Assembly: GCA_019055375.1 (NCBI GenBank)
Contig: JAHQIW010000191.1
Location: 62,001 to 126,000, forward strand
Length of the DNA: 64,000 nucleotides
Direction: 5' to 3'
Origin: Parelaphostrongylus tenuis
Taxonomy: Eukaryota; Nematoda; Chromadorea; Rhabditida; Metastrongylidae
Shown here: positions 47,501 through 57,219 of the stretch, piece after piece
Layout of the letters: the number at the start of each line of letters is the position of its first letter
How positions within the stretch are numbered: position 1 is the stretch's first letter
The notes under the pieces: generated by a model
What the model saw: only the letters and a program-made list of their open reading frames with translations
The model's database searches: none
Told to the model about the DNA's origin: nothing
Made by a program: the position numbers and the translations under genes

Positions 47501-49034
47501 TAGAATGGGTCGTCAAATCCCCATAATGTGTAGTTTTAGTTCCTTACAATAGCATTTTGTGCATTCAGATGATACGACTACTACTCTAAACGTGGCATGT
47601 GGTTTCTAGGTAGGAGAGCAGTCCACTTCTCTCGGAACGATGGAAACTGAAAGCCGAAGCTGACAAGGACGTATGTGCTTCAACAGCAAGGACTTGTATT
47701 AACTTGAAGGCGATATATTCAAAATGTACTGTTACTGATATACGGTGCTGGGGCGAGTCTAGACGTGACTGTTGCTAAAGCTGAACTCTAAGTTAGTTCG
47801 GTCTTTTTCATGTCTTCATAGCAATGGTAGGCTTGTCGACAAATGACCCAGAAGACAACATTAGCTTATGACTGTATGTATCGAATTTCGACTAAGCTGC
47901 TAGGTCGTCGTTGCTATGGAGTCGAAAGACGTGAGTCGTGTTGATCTCTTAGCAGACACAGCTCTCATCTCTAGGCACGATCTTCTCCAGAATATCACGC
48001 TCGATATGGAGTAAGCAGCAAGAGTTCGTGTATTTTGATCTGAGTAAACAGTAAGAGTTTGCGGTAGTCTATCGAAGTAAGCTGCTGATGGATGCTGATG
48101 TAAACAAAGTTGGGATAGTTTTTTAAGTTCCGTTTTTGAGTTGAAGTGTGGTTCAGCTTGATTTTGTAGGGTACCTTCCTCAAACGTGATCTATCAATAA
48201 GAGTAAGACTGATTTTGGCAAATGGTAATGTTGTCGTTAAAATGCTCAAACTTTATTGCAATAGTCTGCTCAATAATAGTACCAAATTCCGTGCCGCTTT
48301 AGTAATTTGAGCTTAACGTGATCGATTTCTTGGCAGTGGTTTTCTTTTCAATCGATTCCTCGAATTGCAGGATGCTCTATTGTGGGCGATCAAAAATTAT
48401 TTCTAGTTTAAAGAGTTCTTGTTTTTCTCCTTTTCTTATATACTAATACAAAACTTTACAGGGAGATCTTTAGGCATTTCACTTAGCTGAGTGTTCTTCC
48501 TCTAAGTTTTTTCTCCTTTTTCGTCTGAATTTCTCTGAAACTTCCCTTTTATTTGCGCCTACTTCTTCCGCAAACTTTTGAATTACTGTGGGTGAATTTC
48601 TCCCAAACACTATCTAACGCAGTCATAGTCTATTCCATTATCATTATTTTTGTTGAAAATTATTCGAAAGTAACCCATATTCACTCAACGGAATCACCAC
48701 TGCAGATGTCGGATACTTTGGCCCATTGATCTCACAGCGAGTTTATTGTATTTTCGATGACGCAAATTTTTGACTCAAAGGTTTCGAATGTGCTTTCAAT
48801 ACTCTTTTTCGACTTCGTCGTTGTAGTGATCTAACGAAATGATATGCAAATCAACCATCTGGAGGCTCCCCTGTGAACCAAGCAGAATTCCAGGGTGAAT
48901 TTCGAAAAATTTCACTTCTAAGAGTACTCACACTGTCTGGTGGAGCTTGAAAACCTGGAGATATGTGAATATAGCTGATCAAATCAAAGATAAACTTTAA
49001 TCTATTTGGTTATTGCGATAGATCTAGGTCGCGA
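44580..49034. other. Gene-poor interval
   Basis: A 112-codon minus-strand frame (46916-47254) is the longest open stretch. It is moderately hydrophobic, ATG-started, and without a domain that I recognise. No splice-bounded gene, RNA or repeat family was identified. An A/T-rich stretch with ATTATTATTCC-like repeats lies at 45290-45360. Confidence 0.35.
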
Positions 49035-49357
49035 TAGTAGCATTAAGAAAGAATAAAGCTTTTGGCGCTGATCAATCCCTGAAGGATGCGCCATGCATTC
49101 GTCATCAAATTTTAACTTCGTTTGAGGCGATTGAATGCATACATGGGCCTTTACAATGACTCGCGGTGGCCTCCTGCTGTACCGAGTCAGTGCTGCTTAT
49201 CCTCCCAGACAAGTCTGAGACCAGTCTGGTACCAATTTACCGACCCCTAGAGGGATGGATGGTTGGTGAGCCCTGAGCGCGAGATCCAATCATCGACCTC
49301 TTGTGCGACGCAGAGCATCTCTAACCACTGCGACACATGCGCTTACTAGTAGCATTA
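49035..49357 (-). mobile_element. tRNA-derived SINE, SINE-A family, copy 4, with 11-bp target duplication
   Basis: TAGTAGCATTA occurs at 49035-49045 and exactly at 49347-49357, bracketing a 301-bp element (49046-49346). On the minus strand it has a tRNA-like head: A-box-like TGTCGCAGTGG with TTAGAG, then TGCGTCGCACAAGAGGTC and a diverged B-box (GATTGGATCTC). The body contains GTCTGGGAGGATAAGCAGC and CATTGTAAAGGCCC. The tail is GGCGCATCCTTCAGGGATTG ending in a TTTATTCTTTCT tract. This is the best-delimited copy and shows the family moves by retroposition. Confidence 0.82.
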
Positions 49358-49359
49358 TC

Positions 49360-50574
49360 TGGAAGAAATTACTTGCAAACAACGGCAGCAGCTGGCCACC
49401 GTTCCAAGGAGATCATCTATAGTGGAGATGGGCCTCTACGTTGACCAATCAGTAATGACAAGTCTTTGGAGTTTGTGAATAATTTCGCGTAACAAACCTA
49501 ACTATTCTTGGCATTGGTCAAAAACGTTCTAAAGAAGTGATCTTGAGAAAATAGTAGGAGGTGCTGAAAGATTTTCCTTCAAGGCTGATAACCTTTCAAT
49601 ACTTGCAAATTTATAAGGATCAGTTTTCCAATGACTTTTTTATGTATTCAAAGCCAGTAGAGGATTTAGCTGAACTCCTCAGTAACTATTGTCGATCATA
49701 AAAATATCTAATGTATGAATCGTTTATAAGTTGTAACTGTAGAAATCGCTCGTTGACTTTTTTTGGACAATTTTCTTCGAGCGCTCACGCATGGCATAGC
49801 TGCCGTCGTGGATGCTGTTGTTCGTTGCAGTTCCACTTCACTCAATTCATGAAAATTCAAGCGTTTTTAGAAGCGTTTTACGTCGCACAATGGTCGTCAA
49901 TGGACGTCTAAGTGGCCCCAACTCCACAATTATAATTTGTTTAGAAATTGTGCTCTTTTACACAACTCAACTTCGTAACTGCTCGTCGCCACTTTGATCG
50001 AGCAACGTTCGATTTTTTTTTTTACTTTTTTTCGTTTTCATAATGTTTTTACGTTTTCTGCCGTTGCAACAATACCACTGGCATACTGTATGATCTGTTT
50101 TCTTCTCGACATCTACAACTAGTGCTATTTATCTGCATGGCTTGAGATTATACCGCTAATATGGATAACACACGTTTAGGAAAAAGTCATCGATTATTAA
50201 GTATTTTTTGCTGCGGCATGTAGATACCGAAAAAAGTCATGTTCTATCAACATTCAAATGAATCGCAGAAAAACGCAGAAAAAAACTGATACCGCGAACG
50301 AAGTGATAATCGTCTATCTCGTTAATTTTTCAACCTTTTTACGACAATGGGCAGCAACAATTTTTTATACATGCGGCCATTTAAGGTGGCTTTTGAAAGC
50401 CATTTGTTCCATGCTCATCAAGACCTTTCCAAGGTTAATTCTTGCTTCGTGAGCTAGACATTAGAACGACGATTCTATGAAAATAGTTCTCACTCCTTCA
50501 AAACTGATTACTGACTCCAAATCTCTCATTTTTACTGCACTTTTTACAGTTTTATAAAGTTTCTAATATAATTA
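49360..50574. other. Gene-poor interval
   Basis: Two overlapping 61-66 codon plus-strand frames at 49711-49997 lie in a somewhat GC-richer patch, but have no recognised domain. Otherwise nothing seen. Confidence 0.35.
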
Positions 50575-50603
50575 AGAGAATTGAGTGGTGAGCAAAAATA
50601 CGA

Positions 50604-50672
50604 TCTCAAACAGGAGTCGAACCTGCGTTTCATCAGTACCGGGGACGCGTGCTATCACTACACCACCGAGGT
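50604..50672 (-). pseudogene. tRNA-like sequence, left arm
   Basis: Acceptor (ACCTCGG 5' side), D-arm GTGT/GCAC and T-arm with GGTTCGACTCC are recognisable. The anticodon stem has decayed (CGTCC against TGATG). Combined with the right arm it suggests an ancestral acceptor TCCTCGG/CTGAGGA. Confidence 0.6.
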
Positions 50673-50731
50673 GCATTTGCACCAACACTCATTCTTCAAT
50701 ATCTGTATGTTATGAGTGATGGTGCGAATGT

Positions 50732-50801
50732 AGCTCGTTAGTGTAGTGGTAGCACACGTCCCCGATATGGACGAAACGCGGGTTCGACTCCCGTCTGAGG
50801 A
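50732..50801 (+). pseudogene. tRNA-like sequence, right arm (anticodon position reads GAT)
   Basis: D-arm GTGT/GCAC, a perfect anticodon stem CGTCC/GGACG around the loop CCGATAT (anticodon position 50764-50766), and T-arm GCGGG/CCCGT with TTCGACT are all present. The acceptor 5' strand (AGCTCGT) is mutated relative to the 3' strand CTGAGGA. Position 33 is C where tRNAs have U, and GAT is an unusual eukaryotic Ile anticodon. A tRNA-derived repeat is more likely than a gene. Confidence 0.65.
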
Positions 50802-50839
50802 CGTATTTTTGCTCACCACTCAATTTTCTTTGATGACTG

Positions 50840-52050
50840 ACTTCTAAATGATTACTGATTTCAGAGCGATCACCATCTGCACTGTAATCCGATCGTCGTG
50901 AAAGAATTAGATTAGCATCTTGAAAATGATTATTACATACGCGCCATCTTTCACGATCTTTTGGATTTCTCCTGGATAATCTAAAATTAAGAAATTTTTA
51001 GTACAATGGTCATGATTCGTCCTCTGCTGCTGCAAAGAGGCAATCAAATTCCTACGTACAGCATATAACAGCGACTTTACTTTCAATGACATTGACAAGT
51101 GGCTGTTGATCTCTCTTTATACGTGGGAGTAGCGAGTCATTTGCTGAATGTCCAGCAGCTCGATAAAGTTCATCAGCACGCTGTAGTTTATCTATCAGTT
51201 TCGTCAAGCAGATATTTGAGTGTTATTGTCGAGCACTAGGGGAAATATGAGTAACTGTCAATTGACTTTTCAGTGAGGTCCCCCGTTTTTTAATTAATCC
51301 CCATGCCTTCAGGAGTGACAAAGAATCTTCCCCACTCCTATTTAGCTGGATGAAAACTTGAGAGCTGAAACACTAAATTGTATTTCTTAGCGTCAATTCC
51401 TCTCTTTTCCAAGCTTCACCTCACTTTTCTTTCATTTCTGTGTACCGATGTCTTCTATATTGTTTTTGGATAAGCGCGCCGCCATCCCATTAGTGTTTAA
51501 TGATTTTTCTTGCAATTAATATGTAATTTTGAATAATAATGTCGATCTAGAGGCCCTAATTTCCCGACATCGCCACTCATCTTTTGCGAGAAGCTTTTCT
51601 TCAACAACTTGGTCATTTATTTTTATTCGTTGTTCCTTAGGAACCTTGTAGAGCTGTGAAGTTCAACAAACAAGGAAGTCGTCAATCAAGAATTTTTGCA
51701 TATTTCTTGCTATTTTGTTTGTCTCGTTCATAATAGAATAGTCTTTAAATGTCACATGGTGAAACATAAGCGTCGATTGTTTGTACTCTTTGATATAGAT
51801 AGACCCCTTTTACGTACTCCCTGTCGCAGAATTATTTTATTGATGTTTTTTTATTGCTTTCGGTAAGATTAAGATGAGTGCCGACGATACTTTTCAAGAT
51901 TCTTCCGCCATTTTGATGAACTTTACTTCTCATTCGCCTTAGCTTGCTTTTTTCTCTTCATAACTTTCATGGGTAGATTACTATTTGTAGAAGGCGTTTT
52001 TGTTTAAGACTGCAGTCAATCAATCTCAGTGATTATTGATACGATGTGTT
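50840..52050. other. Gene-poor interval
   Basis: Nothing recognised; open frames are short and lack domains. Confidence 0.4.
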
Positions 52051-52054
52051 ACGA

Positions 52055-52260
52055 AGCAAAACAAGGCCCGGTTCAATCCCATACCTCAACACTTTCTTGC
52101 AGTCAATCATCAAACGCGTCAAGAAGTTCCTTAGCTTGGATACTTCGATTATTGCAAGAAGAATCATCTCAACCAGCATTCTGCGACATTCATAAAAAAG
52201 ACGAAATCCTCAAATAGGAGCTGATACAGCATTCAGATACAGTGAAATATTCGAAGATCT
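52055..52260 (+). repeat. Diverged SINE-B copy
   Basis: A B-box-like CGGTTCAATCCCAT is followed by TTGCAGTCAATCATCAAACG, CTTGGATACTTCGA, CTCAACCAGCATTCTGCGAC and AAAAGACGAAATCC. These occur in the same order as in the SINE-B copies at 35328 and 36528. The A-box part is not recognised. Confidence 0.5.
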
Positions 52261-52261
52261 T

Positions 52262-53995
52262 TGTGAAGGAGGAATGTGAGGAAACGAATCGAATTCAAGT
52301 TCAGTGATCTACAAAGTATATTGTGATGCTGGGGTCGTGTAGAAAAAATCTCCTTTCATACTGCACTGGCTTTCGGTAGAGCTTGGAAGCTCCAACTTTA
52401 GTAACTCTACTTTGAATTATTCTAGTCAGTAGTTCGAAAAAACAGCGAAGGCTTCTGATTGAAAGTGAATCTTGTTCTGGCAAAAGATTTTTATTTCAAC
52501 TTTATGCGCATTAGTCGCATTTTTTGAAAAGAGACTTTTGCCTTATTTGTGAATGAATCACTAGCTCATCACGTGGATGTCGTAGTGAATTTGCCTTATT
52601 AAAATTTAACGACGATGTCGTGGTTGGAATACTCACGGAGGAAGTTCAAAAATTAAGATTAGACTTAGATATTTATGGAAACGAGTTCCAACTAAGGACC
52701 ATTCTGACGTCATTCTGCATTGTTTTCGTATAATAAGAAGGTGGAAATGCCTTCACACTTTAATTTATTTCTTCATTTTTCAATTTTTAGTTCATTCGTA
52801 CATTACGACAACTATTTGTGATGGTCCTCTTTGTTTAACTAGATTTCTCCTAATTTGCACAACTTATCATCACTAGCAGACGGCAAACTTCAAATCAGCT
52901 TACATTTAGCTAGTTTTTTGCTAACTGAGCTACATATTCTTCTCCTTAAAAGCCGTGCTGGAGTTATACAAAGCCATTATCACTTACCAACCTGTGAATG
53001 CACTGTTGGAAGTTCGCAATGATCCCTTCTGGCGGTGGTTTATTTTCAAGTGGGTTTCCAAAAAAAGACTGTGTCAGACTCCTTTTTAGCGCAGGTTGTC
53101 ATACTGTGGGAATAAGCCTACGTTGTGCATCGCAATTTGGTTTCTAGAAGCATCACAGCCACGGTGAGGACGTAAATCACTAAGGGGAACCTGACTTGTT
53201 AATTTTATGAAAATCGTTATGTTGTTCTATTCTTACCTTCTCCAAGGCTGTTTTAAACATTCCCTTAGCAGTTTTCTTCCGATCTTTCTACTCTTAAAGT
53301 TATAAATAATGTAAGTAGTTCTTTGTATCACTCAGAATTTTTCAATAATCCATTATTCTCCCCTCAGTTCACAACCTCTATGAGTGCAGCAAAGCTTATA
53401 ATGACTTTCAATATGATATCACCATGCCGCTTGGAGTTCTCAGTACTTTTCCGTCGTTCTATAGGATTTAAAATTGTACCAAGCATTGCAGAAATTATAA
53501 ATGCTTTTATTTTAGATTAAGTTACAAACGAACTTTGCACATATTTACCTCTTACTATTGTTGTGCACCGTACTGAAACCTACTTACCAGCACAACTGCT
53601 CATTCCACTTTATTTGTATAATAGTTATTTAGTTTGAGTATTTTATTTGCAATAGAGTGATCTTAACTATGCTTTGAAAGAAAAAAACCTGTTGTAATAT
53701 CTGTATGCACCAAAACGGAAACATTGAAAGGTCGCATTAAAATTCGAGCTAGATAAACTGCTTCCGAGCGAACATCCGTGTAGCTGAGGAGGACGTCGCG
53801 GTGCATCATCAATTGATGACGAATAACCAAGGCTGCTAGTCGAAGGTGACCCTCAAGAGAAATTCTGAGAGACTGCATAAGAACTCAAGGTTAACAAATC
53901 AACAGTCTTACTCCCCCATATGAAGAACATTAGAAGGGTATGGCGGCTCAATGGTTAATGGCGAATGGATTGAAGAAGAACAAAGAGAACGCAAA
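52262..53995. other. Gene-poor interval
   Basis: No supported gene. A head-like phrase TGGCGGCTCAATGGTTAATG at about 53942 resembles a tRNA 5' half but has no matching B-box unit of its own. Confidence 0.35.
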
Positions 53996-53999
53996 ATGG

Positions 54000-54092
54000 G
54001 CGTCAGCAGTGCAACAGGTTAGAGCACCCTCTCCAGGATAGAATGGGTTACGGGTTCAAGTCCCATCTGACGCGAAAGTTTTGCACATCACT
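54000..54092 (+). pseudogene. tRNA-like relic with the shared 3' tail
   Basis: The acceptor stem GCGTCAG/CTGACGC is perfect (54000-54006 with 54067-54073) and the D-arm GTGC/GCAC is perfect. The T-arm ACGGG/CCCAT has one mismatch with loop TTCAAGT. The anticodon stem is degraded around CAGGATA, with no U33. The 3' flank GAAAGTTTTGCACATCACT matches that of the 8581 copy. Confidence 0.65.
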
Positions 54093-54094
54093 CC

Positions 54095-55115
54095 ACATCA
54101 CTGCGGATATCTATAACATCATACCACCACTGGAAGCGGTTAAACAAAAAGAATTCTATTTGAACAAAGAAGACATTGTTGTGAGATGTACATTTTCTTC
54201 CTTTTCGCTGGAAACTACTCATTTTTCGATCGCTTTTTGACGAATCATAGAAAGAGGATCTGTATGAGGGCCGATGTTATGATGTTATTCACAGCAGAGG
54301 TTGAACAAAGATGAAGCGCGTAGACAATCAGGTTGTACGCCATTCCAATCATGTAACACTTGTCAATGAAAAAGCTACAATCCTCTTGCACGATAAAGTT
54401 TAGCCACTCGATACTTAATCACACTCTAGATGTTAGACGAATTGTACCATGAAGCTGCGCCTCATTCAACGTACTCATCGTACCTCTGATGAACCAAAGA
54501 TGATCGCGGGTTCGAATCATCGACAATAAACTTTGAAAGGATTTAACAAAATGTAACCTGACGGGAATCAGCCCCTGACATCATTGAGAATTTTTGCTGA
54601 TGGAAAAATAAACTCGCGAAGTAGTTGGTATATAAGAAAATCGAATTATAGAGTGAACACAAGCCGAGAAAAAATGAGAATGTCATTCTACTGTGAATGA
54701 GATACAAACTAGTGTCTGGGGCTCGATCGAATCTGTACTCAGGAAACAGTAATTAGTCTCACTAATTAGTCTTACCATGCACCAATACGAAAATAGCTCT
54801 CTTCACGAATGTGTTCAAAATTTGAAAAAAAAAATTGTGAGAAGTTACTAACTGTTTTTTTCCATATCCTTGTTCTGATATGAATAAGAAATGATGAGAG
54901 TCATATGAAACTCTTTCAGAGTCTTTCTTAGTAAGTAATTTGCTCAGAAAATCTGCTGTGCGTAAGGCGTCACAACCGCGGTAAGTATTTCAAAGGTAAC
55001 TTTTATTGAGTGGGTAGGCCGAAGGTATGTCACTATTTTTGAAGATATCTTCAAAAAAAATTTTCTTTTTGGTGAGCTACACATTTCATGTAATTTCCTA
55101 TGTTTTATGAAATTA
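54095..55115. other. Gene-poor interval
   Basis: A B-box-like GGGTTCGAATC at about 54509 stands alone without a tRNA fold. Nothing else recognised. Confidence 0.35.
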
Positions 55116-55119
55116 GGAA

Positions 55120-55245
55120 TTCTATTTTATAAAAAATTATATAAACTATATTTATATTTTTATTAAAAAATATATGAATTAATATTAAAAACTAAAAAAA
55201 TAAAAATTATGATTTATAAAAATATAATTTTATAAAAGGAATAAG
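55120..55245. repeat. Extremely A+T-rich low-complexity tract
   Basis: About 125 bases almost without G or C, made of TATATTTAT, AAAAATA and TTTATAAAA phrases. The composition would also fit a short nuclear copy of nematode mitochondrial DNA, but no mitochondrial gene could be recognised. Confidence 0.7.
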
Positions 55246-55249
55246 CTTA

Positions 55250-56890
55250 ATGTTACAAAACATAGAATATATCTTCATAAGTTATCACCTATTAGTTAGA
55301 AAAAGTAGGTTCATCAAGACTAGGTGCTTCACCTTACGAGGTAATGTGGTCATACAGAACAATTAGCAATGTCTCCATTCAGATACGCATTTGTGAAGAA
55401 GATAGCGATTGCTGCTATTCCGGAAAATGATAACACATCTCTTGTTCGCATCACTCGTACTTCTATTCCCAAAAGTTTGTGACTATCTGCGGTGATGATG
55501 TGGGTACGCCCTGGTACAAGTATCTCGTTACTCCACTGAGAAAAAAACTTGCCCAACTAGTAAAATAGCAGTCAAATGGGAACTGTAGTCAGGCTGAACA
55601 ATTCAGAATTACAGGCCATTCATTTGTCCTATACATTTCATACAAAAAGTGACTAATATTGGCGAATTGTCATTGAAAGTTCAAGAACTATAAAAAACAA
55701 AAATTGAAATACAACGTACTGAAATTCAAAAACAGAAAACTTTGAAATGCAATGATCCATCATTAAGTAAACAGATTTTAATCAAAATATCACTTTATTA
55801 TTCTGTAACGTAGGTTTTCTTACTCTTTACTACAATGCGATTTAAAAATTATTGGAATAAAAGTTTTTAAATAGCTATTTGTGCCAAGACCAAGATCATA
55901 TTTTATTAATGTTTGACCCATACTTCTCTGGAGCTTTTATAGGAAAGTAATTTCTTCGTTTCTCAAATGAAAAGGGCGGTAGCCCGTGAGTCTCGATTTT
56001 GCTTCCTCTATAAATTCACCTCATCTACATCTTTTCTCATTTTAGTGATAACTAATTGCTAGTGGCTTCTAGTCACGTTGACCTCTGTCACTCATGTAGT
56101 TTCTTTCTCGCCTTCGTGACGTTTTTGATATTAAATTAGTTATTGTGTCTCCTTTTTTCTTCTTATACTTAGAAATGCTTGCCTAATCACTTTCAAATTA
56201 ATCACTGAAAAAATCTATCTAATTTTAAACTTAACCAGATAACATTTTGTTGAATTAAACGAACAGAATGAACACAAAGTTTTATAAGAAGGTATAATAA
56301 AATAGAATAGCTAATTTACTAATTATGATGCACTAATGAGTACCATCCTATAATATTCTATTCCTCTGAGCTGTTGGAAAATCTGAATAATCATAAAATT
56401 TCCTAAAAGTGAACAAGCTATGAGACTTTGGTCACCTTTTGGAATTAGTTCATTGAAGGATGGGTAGTACTGTTCTTACCTGTTGGCTTCGTTCATCATT
56501 TTTACAGAGTGGCTTTCTAGAAAATGTTCGAATGCTATCGCGACTAGAAAGCTTCAACGAAAAATTTCGCATGTAGCATTCCTCTTGGCTACTTCTCTAA
56601 GGTTTTTCTTCCATAGCAAAGATCTTTAATGGTATTTGAATAATCATGATATCTGCCCACGCAGAACGCTATAAATTTTTCATCGCTGAGAAGAGAATAA
56701 TTCCCAGTGAGAAAATGTCGGAAATGCTCTTTTCTTACTTGTTTTCATACTATTTGATTGAGACATGTCCAAGCTGCAAGAAATTCGTTTCACTCAAAAA
56801 CGATTCATCTTTACGACAGATGTTTTGATCTCAAGGTGAAAATGAAATATCGTTATCGCATAGTATTGTTTTCGTCGTCTATAGTTTCCT
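55250..56890. other. Gene-poor interval
   Basis: Nothing recognised; open frames are at most about 70 codons. Confidence 0.4.
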
Positions 56891-57218
56891 GATCTGTTTA
56901 AGCATCATCTCAATGAAGCACTCGAAATAAAGGTGTAATATGATAAAAATACCATCCAACGAGCAATCGAGTGCGCAAAACTCTGTGTTAGGAGAAAATT
57001 TCACTTGACATAGAGTGTAAAACGTTCGCCTTCGATGACTCTCTGTAAGGGAGTAGAGCTCCCGAGAGAACTGACTATAAAAATATCGAAAGACGACGGG
57101 TTCTGCCCGACTGACGAGTCTGTAAGGACGAAACACGTGTATCGGGTTGTACATGAGCCCTTACCAGACCACATGACAAGTTGGCTCAAATAATAATGGA
57201 AGGATCTGTTTGAGCATC
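56891..57218 (+). mobile_element. Hammerhead-bearing retroelement-like repeat (HHR-1 family), copy A, with 16-bp direct repeats
   Basis: A 16-mer at 56891-56906 (GATCTGTTTAAGCATC) recurs at 57203-57218 with one mismatch, bracketing 296 bp. Internal blocks shared with copy B are TTTCACTTGACATAGAGTGT, AAAGACGA, the ribozyme, TGAGCCC and CACATGACA..GGCTCAAAT. This is the best-preserved ribozyme copy. The element encodes no protein; its mobility would depend on enzymes supplied in trans. Confidence 0.78.
57105..57147 (+). ncRNA. Type I hammerhead ribozyme
   Basis: In order: GCCCGA (stem I, 57105-57110), CTGACGA core (57111-57117), GTC (stem II), loop TGTAAG, GAC (stem II), GAAA (57130-57133), CACGTG palindrome (stem III), T-A with expected cleavage after GTA at 57141, then TCGGGT (57142-57147) pairing back to stem I with one G-T wobble. 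All core positions of the hammerhead consensus are present. Stem III is a self-complementary CACGTG with no separate loop, so it would be stable mainly as a dimer, as known for newt satellite and Penelope-associated hammerheads. Confidence 0.85.
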
Positions 57219-57219
57219 G

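Larger units (their letters stand above)
50577..50838. mobile_element. Palindrome of two divergent tRNA-like sequences with matching ends
   Basis: The outer ends are AATTGAGTGGTGAGCAAAAA (left) and its inverse TTTTTGCTCACCACTCAATT (right). Each arm holds a complete tRNA-like unit pointing outward, and the inner sequences GCACCAACACTCAT and ATGAGTGATGGTGC also match inverted. The central loop is only about 20 bases. No clear target duplication was seen outside. The arms would form a long hairpin in single-stranded DNA or RNA. Confidence 0.8.

Noticed and set aside
54500..54525. B-box-like GGGTTCGAATC.
   Set aside because: No A-box, D-arm or acceptor stem at the right distance; treated as chance or a tiny relic.
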